Assembly (NCBI GenBank): GCA_900552675.1 | Contig: USAI01000055.1 | Location: 1-14,991, forward strand | Reading direction: 5' to 3' | Length of the DNA: 14,991 bases | Origin: an uncultured Prevotella sp. | GTDB taxonomy: Bacteria; Bacteroidota; Bacteroidia; Bacteroidales; Bacteroidaceae | Shown: in pieces, positions 7,927 to 14,290 of the stretch | Layout of the letters: every line of letters begins with the position of its first letter | Position numbering within the stretch: position 1 is the first letter of the stretch | Position numbers and translations under genes: made by a program | The notes under the pieces: model-generated | Told to the model about the DNA's origin: nothing | Seen by the model: the letters and a program-made list of their open reading frames with translations, nothing else | Databases searched by the model: none

Positions 7927-8005
7927 CCCCTTTTTATAAGCGTTGCGCCTACGCGTTTCGGTAGGACATAAGCCCATAACGAGGCCATAAAAGATAGGTG
8001 CAAGC

Positions 8006-8083
8006 AAAAAAAGAGTCTCCGTAAGAGGCCGAAGAGCGAATGTTTCCTCATTCATCTTCATCCTCTTACGGAGACTTTTTTTT
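8006..8083. terminator. Bidirectional intrinsic terminator between ackA and the SGNH hydrolase gene
   Basis: A perfect 15-bp stem pairs AGTCTCCGTAAGAGG (8014-8028) with its complement at 8062-8076. An A-run precedes it (8006-8012) and a T-run follows (8076-8083), so either strand sees a hairpin plus U-run. The 33-base loop has inner stems GAAGA/TCTTC (8031-8035 with 8055-8059) and GAATG/CATTC (8038-8042 with 8049-8053), making one long imperfect hairpin. It separates two convergent genes. Confidence 0.93.
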
Positions 8084-8163
8084 ATTTCTTTTTGCAATTA
8101 TTCTATGCGTAAAACGAGCTATCAGAGCACACGCAGCGCTATACCTTGCATGAAAGCCGATTT

Positions 8164-8877
8164 TTATTTCAACGCCTTTTCAATGGCAGGCACAATGATG
8201 GCCTCCATTACATCATAGCCTTTTACGTTGGGGTGTACGGTATCGTTCTGATATTCTTTCTTCATACCCATACCATCTTCAGACAGCATGGCGCTGAAAT
8301 AGTCGACATACGGAATTTTGTTTGCCTTACAGTAAGCCTTTACACGCTCGTTCAGGTGGCGTATTTTCTGCATACCATCAGTAATATTAGTGCGCCAACT
8401 AAAGTTTTCGGCAGGCAGAGTAGAGCACAATATCACCTTAATATGATTGGCACGCGCCATATCCACCATTGAACAAACATTGTTAAACGTTTTATCTTCG
8501 TCGTAGGCGCCAGTGTTTTCGGCAATGTCGTTAGTGCCATAATTAATCACTACGAGCTTCGGTTTCAGGTCGATTACATCTTGTCGAAAGCGCAAAAGAA
8601 ATTGGTAAGACGTTTGTCCGCTGATGCCGCGGCCCACATATCCATGCTGTTTAAAGAAGTCGGGGTGCTTAGCAGCCCATATATCGGTGATTGAATTGCC
8701 CATAAACACCACACGTTTTTCGCCTTTAGCAGGCGCTGGCAGTTCGGCATTAGCCTTTGCATAACGGTCGAACTGGGCAAAATCGTGACGTTGTGCCGAG
8801 GCAATGCCCATGCTGCCCCATGCCAACAGCGCCGTTAAAGCCATAGCTTTTAACGACAACACACTGTTTCGTTTCAT
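8164..8877 (-). CDS. Exported SGNH/GDSL-family hydrolase (esterase/lipase-like)
   Basis: Predicted secreted or periplasmic serine hydrolase, probably removing acyl or acetyl groups from a carbohydrate or lipid; the substrate cannot be read from the sequence. A signal peptide spans 1-28 (hydrophobic ALTALLAW core, cleavage after ASA). The four SGNH blocks are present: block I FMGNSIT with nucleophile S62, G84 in block II (RGISGQT), N116 in GTND (114-117), and the D212-x-x-H215 dyad in DTVHPN. Block I has GNS where classical members have GDS, a variant I know from many Bacteroidota SGNH proteins. The 237-aa length suits a single-domain enzyme. It lies 103 bases downstream of the lpxH-like gene on the same strand, and I see no convincing promoter of its own. 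Confidence 0.9.
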   Translation of the reverse strand: MKRNSVLSLKAMALTALLAWGSMGIASAQRHDFAQFDRYAKANAELPAPAKGEKRVVFMGNSITDIWAAKHPDFFKQHGYVGRGISGQTSYQFLLRFRQDVIDLKPKLVVINYGTNDIAENTGAYDEDKTFNNVCSMVDMARANHIKVILCSTLPAENFSWRTNITDGMQKIRHLNERVKAYCKANKIPYVDYFSAMLSEDGMGMKKEYQNDTVHPNVKGYDVMEAIIVPAIEKALK

Positions 8878-8980
8878 ACGTTTTTTAGTTATTTAGATTA
8901 CAAAATATATTGTTATCATTGCACCAGAGGTGCGCCACAAAACATGTTTCGGGTTTTGCACGCCCTCGGCAGACCACGTG

Positions 8981-9745
8981 TTAAGGATGCGTTTCGCCCT
9001 CAACATACTCTTCAAGGAAGAGGTGCTCGCCATCAAACACGGCATAGGTGAACTGACTAATCCAGTCGCCCAAAATCAGCATACGGCTTTTTTGCGAGAG
9101 CATGAGGTCGAGCTCAATATGTCGGTGGCCGTAGATAAAGAAGTCGATGTCGGGATGGCTCTTCATATATTGTTTTGTGAAGAGCACCAAGTGTTCCTTA
9201 TCCTCGCCCATATACGGTGGTTCGGTGCCGTCAACACGCTTCATGCGGCTATGCTTAGCCCAGGTTAGGCCCAGCCACATGCCCCAGCGGGGGTGGAAGA
9301 AGTTGAGCAGACGCTGGCAGAAACGGTTGTGAAACACCTTGCGCAGCAGTTTAAACTTATGATCGGGGTCGCCCAGCCCATCGCCGTGCGCAAGGAAGAA
9401 CACCTTATCGGCTATCTCGGTGGTTTCGGGTTTTGTGTGCACCGTCATGCCACACTCTTGCTGCAGGTAGCCGTAGGTCCAAATATCGTGATTGCCTGTA
9501 AAGAAGTGCACCTCAACTCCCATATCTGTCAGTTCAGATACCTTGCCCAAGAAACGCGTGTACCCTTTCGGCACCACATAGCGATATTCGTTCCAGAAGT
9601 CGAACATATCGCCCAGCAGATACACGGCCGAAGCCTTGTGCTTTATGCTATCGAGAAAGCGCACCAGGCGTCGTTCTTGTGTGCGGGCATGAGGTATGGC
9701 CCACGAACCAAGATGAGCATCGCTAAGAAAATATACATTCTTCAT
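8981..9745 (-). CDS. lpxH: UDP-2,3-diacylglucosamine diphosphatase (LpxH-type metallophosphoesterase)
   Basis: Predicted to hydrolyse UDP-2,3-diacylglucosamine to lipid X and UMP, the fourth step of lipid A synthesis, at the inner face of the cytoplasmic membrane. The 254-aa protein shows the calcineurin-like metal-binding series: D9-x-H11 (SDAHLG), D46 (LLGDMFDFW), N85-H86-D87 (TGNHD), H120 (LAHGDG) and H207-x-H209 (YGHRHI). The insert at about 130-170, with FFHPRWGMWLGLTWAKHSR, fits the LpxH lid that holds the acyl chains. Family membership is firm. The exact substrate is inferred, since related metallophosphoesterases exist in the same genomes. It lies 79 bases downstream of the MIP18-like gene and may share its transcript. 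Confidence 0.87.
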   Translation of the reverse strand: MKNVYFLSDAHLGSWAIPHARTQERRLVRFLDSIKHKASAVYLLGDMFDFWNEYRYVVPKGYTRFLGKVSELTDMGVEVHFFTGNHDIWTYGYLQQECGMTVHTKPETTEIADKVFFLAHGDGLGDPDHKFKLLRKVFHNRFCQRLLNFFHPRWGMWLGLTWAKHSRMKRVDGTEPPYMGEDKEHLVLFTKQYMKSHPDIDFFIYGHRHIELDLMLSQKSRMLILGDWISQFTYAVFDGEHLFLEEYVEGETHP

Positions 9746-9824
9746 AGGCTGTTAATGAATAGTTTTGTTGTTTCACCAATCGTTATTAAAGTATATTCGG
9801 TGTTACGGAAAGCGACGATGGGGC

Positions 9825-10145
9825 TTAATCTAATCCCAGTTCTACGCGCGCCTCTTCGGTCATCATGCTCTTATCCCATTCGGGTTCAAACACCAGGTTT
9901 ACGTTACACGTCTTCACGCCATCAAGAGCGTCAACCTTCTGTCGCACATCTTCCAAGATAAAGTCGGCAGCGGGGCACGACGGAGCCGTGAAAGTCATGT
10001 CGAGGTCAACGGTGGCATCGTCTTGCACATCTATTTTATAGATGAGGCCGAGGTCGTAGATATTGACGGGTATTTCGGGGTCGTAAACGGTTTTCAGCAC
10101 ATCAACAATGCGCTCTTCTATACTTGTCTTTTCTTCTTGTGTCAT
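9825..10145 (-). CDS. MIP18/DUF59-family Fe-S cluster assembly factor (SufT/PaaD-like)
   Basis: Small cytoplasmic protein of the MIP18 (DUF59) family, members of which help mature Fe-S proteins (SufT, the PaaD N-domain, eukaryotic CIA2). The 106 aa form one domain. The family signatures DPEIPVNIYDLGLIY (22-36) and FTAPSCPAAD (52-61) are both present, the second with the conserved cysteine C57. The C-terminus has V-F-E-P-E-W (85-90), also typical. No other suf or isc gene is in the window, so this copy is apart from a Suf operon here. A -7 element lies at 10189-10196, giving a leader of about 37 bases. Its client proteins cannot be inferred from the sequence. Confidence 0.9.
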   Translation of the reverse strand: MTQEEKTSIEERIVDVLKTVYDPEIPVNIYDLGLIYKIDVQDDATVDLDMTFTAPSCPAADFILEDVRQKVDALDGVKTCNVNLVFEPEWDKSMMTEEARVELGLD

Positions 10146-10186
10146 GATTATGGCGTTATTATTATAAACGTTTGCGATGTTAACAA

Positions 10187-10215
10187 TGCAAACTTACAAA
10201 AAATATTGCAGTTTT
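10187..10215 (-). promoter_or_regulatory. Promoter module (copy 1) of the MIP18-like gene
   Basis: Read on the minus strand, this 29-bp segment ends with TAAGTTTG (10196 to 10189), a perfect TAnnTTTG -7 element. A T-run lies just upstream. It is identical, base for base, to 10506-10534. No clear TTTG -33 element is visible further upstream, where a short C-run occurs. Confidence 0.65.
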
Positions 10216-10260
10216 TGGGGGTCAGAGAGTAAAAAGTGCAGCAGAAAACCTTTTACTACT

Positions 10261-10491
10261 TTATTTTTCATTGTAGCGTATTCTTAGATGTTCGTTTAAC
10301 ACGGCTTCATTTTTTTCATCGTTCCATTCGCCGCTATCCCACAAGGCATCCATTGCATCATCTACATTTTGTGCAAAATAATGCATTAACGCATTTTTAA
10401 TATTATTCAACGACTGTTCTGTCTTTGAAAAAGAGAACATCTTTAGCAGATGTAGCTGAGTTGGGTTTAATGATGTTGCTGCCATAATCAT
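10261..10491 (-). CDS. Small conserved-looking protein of unknown function
   Basis: A 76-aa protein beginning MIMAATSLNPTQLHLLKMF. The ATG at 10485 (third residue) is an equally good start. It is hydrophilic, probably helical, and has no signal peptide or membrane segment. The C-terminal part, with MDALWDSGEWNDEKNEAVL and then LNEHLR, recalls short Bacteroidota proteins that I remember, without certainty, being encoded beside PIN-domain (VapC-like) toxins; that would make it antitoxin-like. No PIN-domain gene follows here: the next 115 bases hold only the promoter of the MIP18-like gene. A perfect -7 element at 10508-10515 predicts a very short leader of about 10-16 bases. That it is a real gene is supported by the promoter and clean reading frame; function is not established. 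Confidence 0.75.
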   Translation of the reverse strand: MIMAATSLNPTQLHLLKMFSFSKTEQSLNNIKNALMHYFAQNVDDAMDALWDSGEWNDEKNEAVLNEHLRIRYNEK

Positions 10492-10505
10492 TTATATTAA
10501 TGTGT

Positions 10506-10534
10506 GCTGCAAACTTACAAAAAATATTGCAGTT
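10506..10534 (-). promoter_or_regulatory. Promoter module (copy 2) of the 76-aa protein gene
   Basis: The same 29 bp as 10187-10215, with TAAGTTTG read from 10515 to 10508 on the minus strand. The predicted start near 10501 leaves about 10 bases before the ATG at 10491. The two copies are 319 bases apart and both face the minus-strand genes. Confidence 0.65.
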
Positions 10535-10636
10535 TTAAGGCGACACCACTAATTATTTTCTTTTGATAGGTAACGATAATTCGTTTCATAAAGGCAATGT
10601 TATAAGACGAGAACAATAGAAAAGCAAAGTAAAGGT

Positions 10637-10727
10637 GATGGAACGATTGAATAAAAGCAATGGAACAATTGGATAAAGGCAATGAAAAAACAAGGTAAAG
10701 GCAAGCAAAAACAAGGTAAAGACCCAC
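10637..10727. repeat. Short tandem repeats, 22-bp and about 20-bp units
   Basis: Two 22-bp units at 10637-10658 and 10659-10680 share the pattern ATGGAAC-n-ATTG-n-ATAAA-n-GC with four transitions between them, and a third start (AATG) follows. Directly after lie two further units sharing AAAACAAGGTAAAG (10687-10706 and 10708-10727). GGTAAAG also occurs at 10628-10635 as AGTAAAGG, hinting at older related copies. Confidence 0.8.
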
Positions 10728-10761
10728 AAAAAATGGGGCAAAAACAATAAAAAGTCATCTC

Positions 10762-10843
10762 GCATCGACCGTTCTCCATGTTCATAACGGTCGATATAAA
10801 CACCGGCATCGACCGTTGTGAACACGAGCATCGACCGTTGTGA
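10762..10843. repeat. ATCGACCGTT repeat cluster with perfect hairpin
   Basis: ATCGACCGTT (10764-10773) pairs perfectly with AACGGTCGAT (10786-10795) across a 12-base loop. Two more direct copies follow inside the identical 16-mer GCATCGACCGTTGTGA at 10806-10821 and 10828-10843 (period 22). So four copies of one 10-mer occur within 82 bases, three direct and one inverted. The arrangement resembles REP-like palindromes or clustered protein-binding sites; no T-run follows, so it is not a simple terminator. Confidence 0.9.
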
Positions 10844-10936
10844 GACGACTTTCGCGCCATATTAGCCCCGTTTTTCAATGCTTTCGCATTGTTAAAGCCT
10901 TGAAATCGAGGTAGAAAGAGGCTGTTATGGGATGGT

Positions 10937-11515
10937 TTAATCTTTTCTTGCCGAGTCGGCCATGCGCACCGTTTTCTTCTTCAGTCCGCTCACCTCTTTA
11001 CCGCCCAGCGTTACGCCGTCGAGGGTATAGGCCACGTTCAGTTTCTTGGTGCTCGCGTTGTAGGCAAAGCTTTGCGTGGTGAGCTTTATGCTTCCGCTCT
11101 TCTTTGCGCCTTTAACGGTGTATGTAAACTTTACGGTTTGCGTAGGAATGGTGAATGAAGCTACATCATTATAGTAGCGCACCAGCGTGTAGTTTTCCTG
11201 TGCTTTGTCGGCCTTCACTGTTTCCAGTGCCTCGGCCAATCCCTCTTCGGCGGTCATAGCATAGGGCAAGATAAGGTCCATGGGCAAGGTATAGGTGATG
11301 TGGTCTTCCGACACCCACACATCAGTAACCGATGTAGTGAGTTTTCCGCCAAAATGAGTAAAGCCATTATATCGGCCATACATCTGTGCCTTGGTTTCGG
11401 CTGGCATTGTTTCGTTTTCGGGATCGTCGTCGCTACATGCCGTAAGGGCAGTTGTGGTGATGGTTATTGCCATGAACATCATGGCCCACATCAACAGTTT
11501 GCTTATTGCTTTCAT
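10937..11515 (-). CDS. Predicted surface lipoprotein, DUF4840-like
   Basis: A 192-aa lipoprotein. The signal peptide (1-26) ends in the lipobox LTAC with lipidated C27. It is followed at once by SDDDPENE, an acidic stretch like the Bacteroidota lipoprotein export signal that sends lipoproteins to the cell surface. The mature part starts with MYGRYNGFTHFGGKL and then shows alternating beta-type segments (for example TVKFTYTVKGAKKSGSIKL), with no enzymatic motif. It resembles small DUF4840-type lipoproteins of Bacteroides and Prevotella, but I assign that family only tentatively. The C-terminus is basic (LKKKTVRMADSARKD). The genes on either side are unrelated, and I see no clear promoter in the 99 bases upstream. 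Function unknown. Confidence 0.82.
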   Translation of the reverse strand: MKAISKLLMWAMMFMAITITTTALTACSDDDPENETMPAETKAQMYGRYNGFTHFGGKLTTSVTDVWVSEDHITYTLPMDLILPYAMTAEEGLAEALETVKADKAQENYTLVRYYNDVASFTIPTQTVKFTYTVKGAKKSGSIKLTTQSFAYNASTKKLNVAYTLDGVTLGGKEVSGLKKKTVRMADSARKD

Positions 11516-11614
11516 CGTTTTTTTTACTAATGCTGTTAATATCTCTTATTAAAAAACTTGTTTCACTTCATTTGTATAAACGTGCCTTTTTGCTATTTAT
11601 TGCATGGCCACATG

Positions 11615-12310
11615 CTACAGTTTTCCGTAGTCGCGATACGAATAGTAGCCACCATCGGTGATGACGAGATGGTCGAGAAAGTAGAGACGCATTACCTCGC
11701 ACGCCTTCTGTACACGCTGGGTTATACGGTCGTCGTCGCCGCTGGGATGCGGGTTATTGCTGGGATGATTGTGGCAGAGGGCCACCACGGTAGCATTGCA
11801 GAGCACAGCCTCGCGACAAATCACGCGCACATCTACCGCCGTTTCGCTAATGCCACCACGCGAGATGCGCACGGCTTTGATAAGCTTGAAATTCTGGTTC
11901 ATCAGCAGCACCCATGCCTCTTCCACATCAAGGTCTTGCATGCGCGGGTGCATATAGTCGTATATATACTGTGCCGAGCACAGATTGGCACGCTCTTCAG
12001 CACGCTCACGCTGTCGGCGTTTGCCCAGTTCGCAGGCCGCAAGAATGGTCACGGCCTTGGCCTCGCCCACACCTTTATATTGCATCAGCTCGGCTATTGT
12101 CTTCTTTCCCAGCGTGTTCAGGCTGTCGTTACAATCGTGCAGCACCAGTTTCATCAGCTCAACGGCCGTCATCTTGGGGGTGCCCGACCCTATAAGTATG
12201 GCCAGCAGTTCGGCGTTCGACAAGGCTGCGGGGCCTTGTGCCATCAGTTTCTCGCGCGGGCGGTCTTCCAGTGCCCAGTCGGTAATGCGCAATACGTCGG
12301 CTTCAGTCAT
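11615..12310 (-). CDS. radC: RadC family JAB/MPN-domain protein
   Basis: A 231-aa protein of the RadC family, named for DNA repair though its real function is unsettled. The N-terminal part holds a helix-hairpin-helix-like segment (YKGVGEAKAVTILAACELGKRR, about 78-99). The C-terminal JAB (MPN) domain carries the zinc-binding JAMM set: E130/E131 in VEEAW, H180-x-H182-P-S184 (HNHPS) and S190-x-x-D193, as in metalloproteases and deubiquitinases. Length and order are normal for the family. It lies 8 bases after the glycosyltransferase stop on the same strand and is almost surely co-transcribed with it. There are 99 bases between its stop and the next gene's start, with no strong terminator visible. 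Confidence 0.95.
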   Translation of the reverse strand: MTEADVLRITDWALEDRPREKLMAQGPAALSNAELLAILIGSGTPKMTAVELMKLVLHDCNDSLNTLGKKTIAELMQYKGVGEAKAVTILAACELGKRRQRERAEERANLCSAQYIYDYMHPRMQDLDVEEAWVLLMNQNFKLIKAVRISRGGISETAVDVRVICREAVLCNATVVALCHNHPSNNPHPSGDDDRITQRVQKACEVMRLYFLDHLVITDGGYYSYRDYGKL

Positions 12311-12318
12311 CGTGCTCG

Positions 12319-13371
12319 CTATTTGTAAAACGTTTTTTCAAAAGCCGAAAACTCGCTCTTGCCACGCACACAACGTTTCCACCAAGCCTCGATAAAGCCG
12401 AAGCCATAGCCCATAAGCTGCGTAAAGGCAGCGCGTATGCTGAGCAAACCTATCCACAGGCTGTTATACTGGCGCGAGGCATCAACAAAGATGATGAGCG
12501 AATAAAGCACCAGGGGCAGTAGCGCCACACCACATATCATGCCTGCAAAAGGCTGATTGCAATGGCGCAAGACAGTGGCGCCCAGCACAATGCCCACGAT
12601 AAAGAGCAATAGCAAGAACAGCACACCCACGGTAAACACCATGGGCAGGAGGTGTACCAGCTTTAACGACTCGGGATACTTCTTATACAGATTGATGCGA
12701 GCTATGCCACTGTTATACACCTGACGGAAGAACTTGCGAAAGTCGGTGCGGCGTTTGTGCCATACCCATGCCTCAGGAAAGAGCCTACAACGGTAGCCGC
12801 CCTTGAAGATGCGTATGCTGAAGTCGATGTCTTCGCCAAAGCGCATGGCCGAAAAGCCTTCAAGCTGCTGATACACATCGCGACGTATGCCCATGTTGAA
12901 CGAGCGGGGATAAAACTTGTCAAGTTTCTTCTTGCCACCGCGTATGCCGCCAGTAGTGAAGAACGAGGTCATGCTGTAAGAGATGGCTTTTTGCACAGGG
13001 GTGAACGAGGGGTGCGCAGCATCGGGGCCGCCAAAGGCATCGGCGGGCAAGCGGCGCAGCTCTTCGTCGACGGCGGCAAGGTAGCCCTCGGGCAATACCA
13101 CATCGCTGTCGAGAATGATAACATATTCGCCCTGAGCACGTTCTACACCATAGTTGCGGCTCTGGCCGGGGCCCGAATTGGGCTTCATATAATAATGCAG
13201 ACGCAGGCGGTCGGTATATTTCTGGCACACCTGTTCACAGGGCACCTCCGACCCATCTTCTACTACCACCACCTCAAAGCAGGTAAGGGTTTGGCGTGAT
13301 AGGCTGGCAAGCAGTTCGTCCACCTCGTCGGGGCGGTTGAACACGGGCACCACAAAACTGTATTTTACCAT
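12319..13371 (-). CDS. Family 2 glycosyltransferase with C-terminal membrane segments
   Basis: Predicted membrane-bound glycosyltransferase that moves a sugar from a nucleotide donor to a cell-surface polysaccharide or lipid acceptor. The GT-A fold begins at once (VKYSFVVPVFNRPDEVDELL), with VVVEDGS (35-41), NSGPGQSRNYG (65-75), the metal-binding D88-S-D90 in IILDSDVVLP, and the acceptor-side acidic motif GEDIDFSIR (179-187). Three hydrophobic stretches follow (about 240-268, 275-297 and 305-325). I chose the ATG at 13371 (350 aa). The frame can be extended to a TTG at 13389, but GT2 proteins normally start right before this beta strand. Neighbours are efp, separated by a terminator, and radC. 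There is no polysaccharide cluster around it, so its product is unknown. Confidence 0.93.
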   Translation of the reverse strand: MVKYSFVVPVFNRPDEVDELLASLSRQTLTCFEVVVVEDGSEVPCEQVCQKYTDRLRLHYYMKPNSGPGQSRNYGVERAQGEYVIILDSDVVLPEGYLAAVDEELRRLPADAFGGPDAAHPSFTPVQKAISYSMTSFFTTGGIRGGKKKLDKFYPRSFNMGIRRDVYQQLEGFSAMRFGEDIDFSIRIFKGGYRCRLFPEAWVWHKRRTDFRKFFRQVYNSGIARINLYKKYPESLKLVHLLPMVFTVGVLFLLLLFIVGIVLGATVLRHCNQPFAGMICGVALLPLVLYSLIIFVDASRQYNSLWIGLLSIRAAFTQLMGYGFGFIEAWWKRCVRGKSEFSAFEKTFYK

Positions 13372-13438
13372 AAAAACATTGATTAGCAATGAAAGGCGCG
13401 GTTACAAGGGGCGCGCCATAATGATGATGAGCGCTGAC

Positions 13439-13509
13439 AAAAAACAAAAAAGGGCTTACGGCTTACCGCCTGATGCCTGATGGCAGCAGCACGGCGAGCC
13501 GTAAACCCT
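13439..13509 (-). terminator. Intrinsic terminator of efp
   Basis: AGGGCTTACGGCT (13451-13463) pairs with AGCCGTAAACCCT (13497-13509), 13 bp with one C-A mismatch. On the minus strand the hairpin is followed by T6-G-T6 (13450 down to 13438 or so), as expected of a terminator for efp. The 33-base loop can form inner GCC/GGC pairs. Confidence 0.88.
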
Positions 13510-13537
13510 ATAAGCTATAAGCCAAATTGTAGTGGCA

Positions 13538-14104
13538 TTATTCTTTTACGCGCTGCAGATAGCTGCCGTCGCGAGTGTCAATCTGTACCAAGTCGCCCTC
13601 GTTAACAAACAGGGGCACACGAATCTCAGCACCAGTCTCCAGTGTAGCGGGCTTGAGGCTGTTGGTAGCAGTATCGCCCTTGATGCCTGGCTCTGAGTGG
13701 GTAATGCGCAGTGTGGTCTTTACAGGCATCTCACCGAAGAGCACGGTCTCGGTAGAAGCATCTGATACCACCTCTACGATGTCGCCCTCTTTCATATAGT
13801 CAACGCCAGTGATGAGGTCTTTAGCGATAGGAATCTGGTCGTAGGTTTCCTGGTTCATGAAGATATAGTCTTCACCCTCTTTGTAGAGATACTGGTAGGG
13901 GCGACGCTCTACACGTACATCCTCCAGCTTCTCGCTGATGTCGAAGCGGCGCTCCAGCACACGTCCGTCAACAACGTTCTTCAGCTTCACGCGCATGAAT
14001 GTGTTGCCTTTACCGGGCTTTACATGCAGGAAGTCGATGACGAAGAACAGCTTGCCATCCATACGGATGCAGGTTCCCATCTTAATGTCTTGTGAATTGA
14101 TCAT
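13538..14104 (-). CDS. efp: Translation elongation factor P
   Basis: Binds stalled ribosomes between the P and E sites and restores peptide bonding at proline runs. The 188-aa length and three-domain layout are standard: the KOW-like N-domain with the loop KPGKGNTF (29-36) whose tip lysine is K32, the central OB domain (YQYLYKEGEDYIFMNQETYDQ), and the C-terminal OB domain ending in VPLFVNEGDLVQIDTRDGSYLQRV. A lysine at the tip leaves modification possible, but no EpmA, EpmB or YmfI-type gene is in the window. The -7 element at 14155-14162 gives a leader of about 45 bases. A hairpin 29 bases after the stop terminates it. It is divergent from rpmH, so two translation genes share a 186-base intergenic region. 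Confidence 0.98.
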   Translation of the reverse strand: MINSQDIKMGTCIRMDGKLFFVIDFLHVKPGKGNTFMRVKLKNVVDGRVLERRFDISEKLEDVRVERRPYQYLYKEGEDYIFMNQETYDQIPIAKDLITGVDYMKEGDIVEVVSDASTETVLFGEMPVKTTLRITHSEPGIKGDTATNSLKPATLETGAEIRVPLFVNEGDLVQIDTRDGSYLQRVKE

Positions 14105-14154
14105 ATTACTTGCTTTTAACTTAAAAATTTCTCTTCTTGTTCCAAAATGCGCTG

Positions 14155-14162
14155 CAAAGGTA
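14155..14162 (-). promoter_or_regulatory. Predicted -7 element of efp
   Basis: Minus-strand reading gives TACCTTTG, a perfect TAnnTTTG. The -33 region holds only a T-rich run (GTTTTTTTC near 14172-14181), so the -33 match is poor. Confidence 0.6.
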
Positions 14163-14181
14163 CATCTATTTTAGAAAAAAA

Positions 14182-14195
14182 CCTAAATATTTGGG
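14182..14195. promoter_or_regulatory. Near-palindrome between the efp and rpmH promoters
   Basis: CCTAAATATTTGGG is a 14-bp inverted repeat with one mismatched pair. It lies about 20 bp upstream of the efp -7 element and 19 bp upstream of the rpmH -33 element, so it could be a shared operator. A/T-rich palindromes of this length also arise by chance. Confidence 0.3.
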
Positions 14196-14213
14196 CTAAA
14201 AATCGTCATACGC

Positions 14214-14244
14214 TTGGTTAATTCAAAAGAAATGAGTAATTTTG
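14214..14244 (+). promoter_or_regulatory. Predicted promoter of rpmH
   Basis: TTGG (14214-14217) as -33, a 19-base spacer, and TAATTTTG (14237-14244), a perfect -7 element. Start would be near 14251, leaving a leader of about 40 bases to the ATG at 14291. The cleanest two-part promoter in the window. Confidence 0.72.
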
Positions 14245-14290
14245 CAGCCCAAAGTGTGAACAATAACAAATAAATATAATTTAAAAAACA

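Larger units (their letters stand above)
10535..10936. other. Gene-free repeat-rich intergenic region
   Basis: With the adjoining promoter this makes 445 bases without a credible gene. The left half (10637-10727) is purine-rich with 20-22 bp tandem units, the middle (10762-10843) holds the ATCGACCGTT cluster, and the right end has a small hairpin CAATGC-TTTC-GCATTG (10876-10891). On the minus-strand RNA that hairpin has a GAAA (GNRA-type) loop and lies 45 bases past the lipoprotein stop, but no U-run follows, so it is at best a weak terminator. The minus-strand reading frames here translate to low-complexity F/L/C-rich protein and look spurious. Confidence 0.75.

Noticed and set aside
8878..8930. 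Promoter of the SGNH hydrolase gene
   Set aside because: The nearest minus-strand match is TATTTTG, one base short of TAnnTTTG, with no -33 element; too weak to list.
9293..9961. 222-aa plus-strand reading frame
   Set aside because: Antisense to lpxH and the MIP18-like gene, spanning their gap; no motif and no promoter.
10515..10878. Three overlapping minus-strand reading frames of 70-92 aa, hydrophobic
   Set aside because: They translate the A-rich tandem repeats into F/L/C-rich low-complexity sequence, run through the promoter of the 76-aa gene, and overlap one another in different frames.
11558..12328. 256-aa plus-strand reading frame
   Set aside because: Antisense shadow of radC. The translation is rich in H, V and Y with no domain, and radC is unmistakable.
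12757..13299. 180-aa plus-strand reading frame
   Set aside because: Antisense to the glycosyltransferase catalytic domain; no support of its own.
13372..13389. TTG start extending the glycosyltransferase by six residues
   Set aside because: The ATG at 13371 directly precedes the first beta strand, where family members begin; the added residues have no support.
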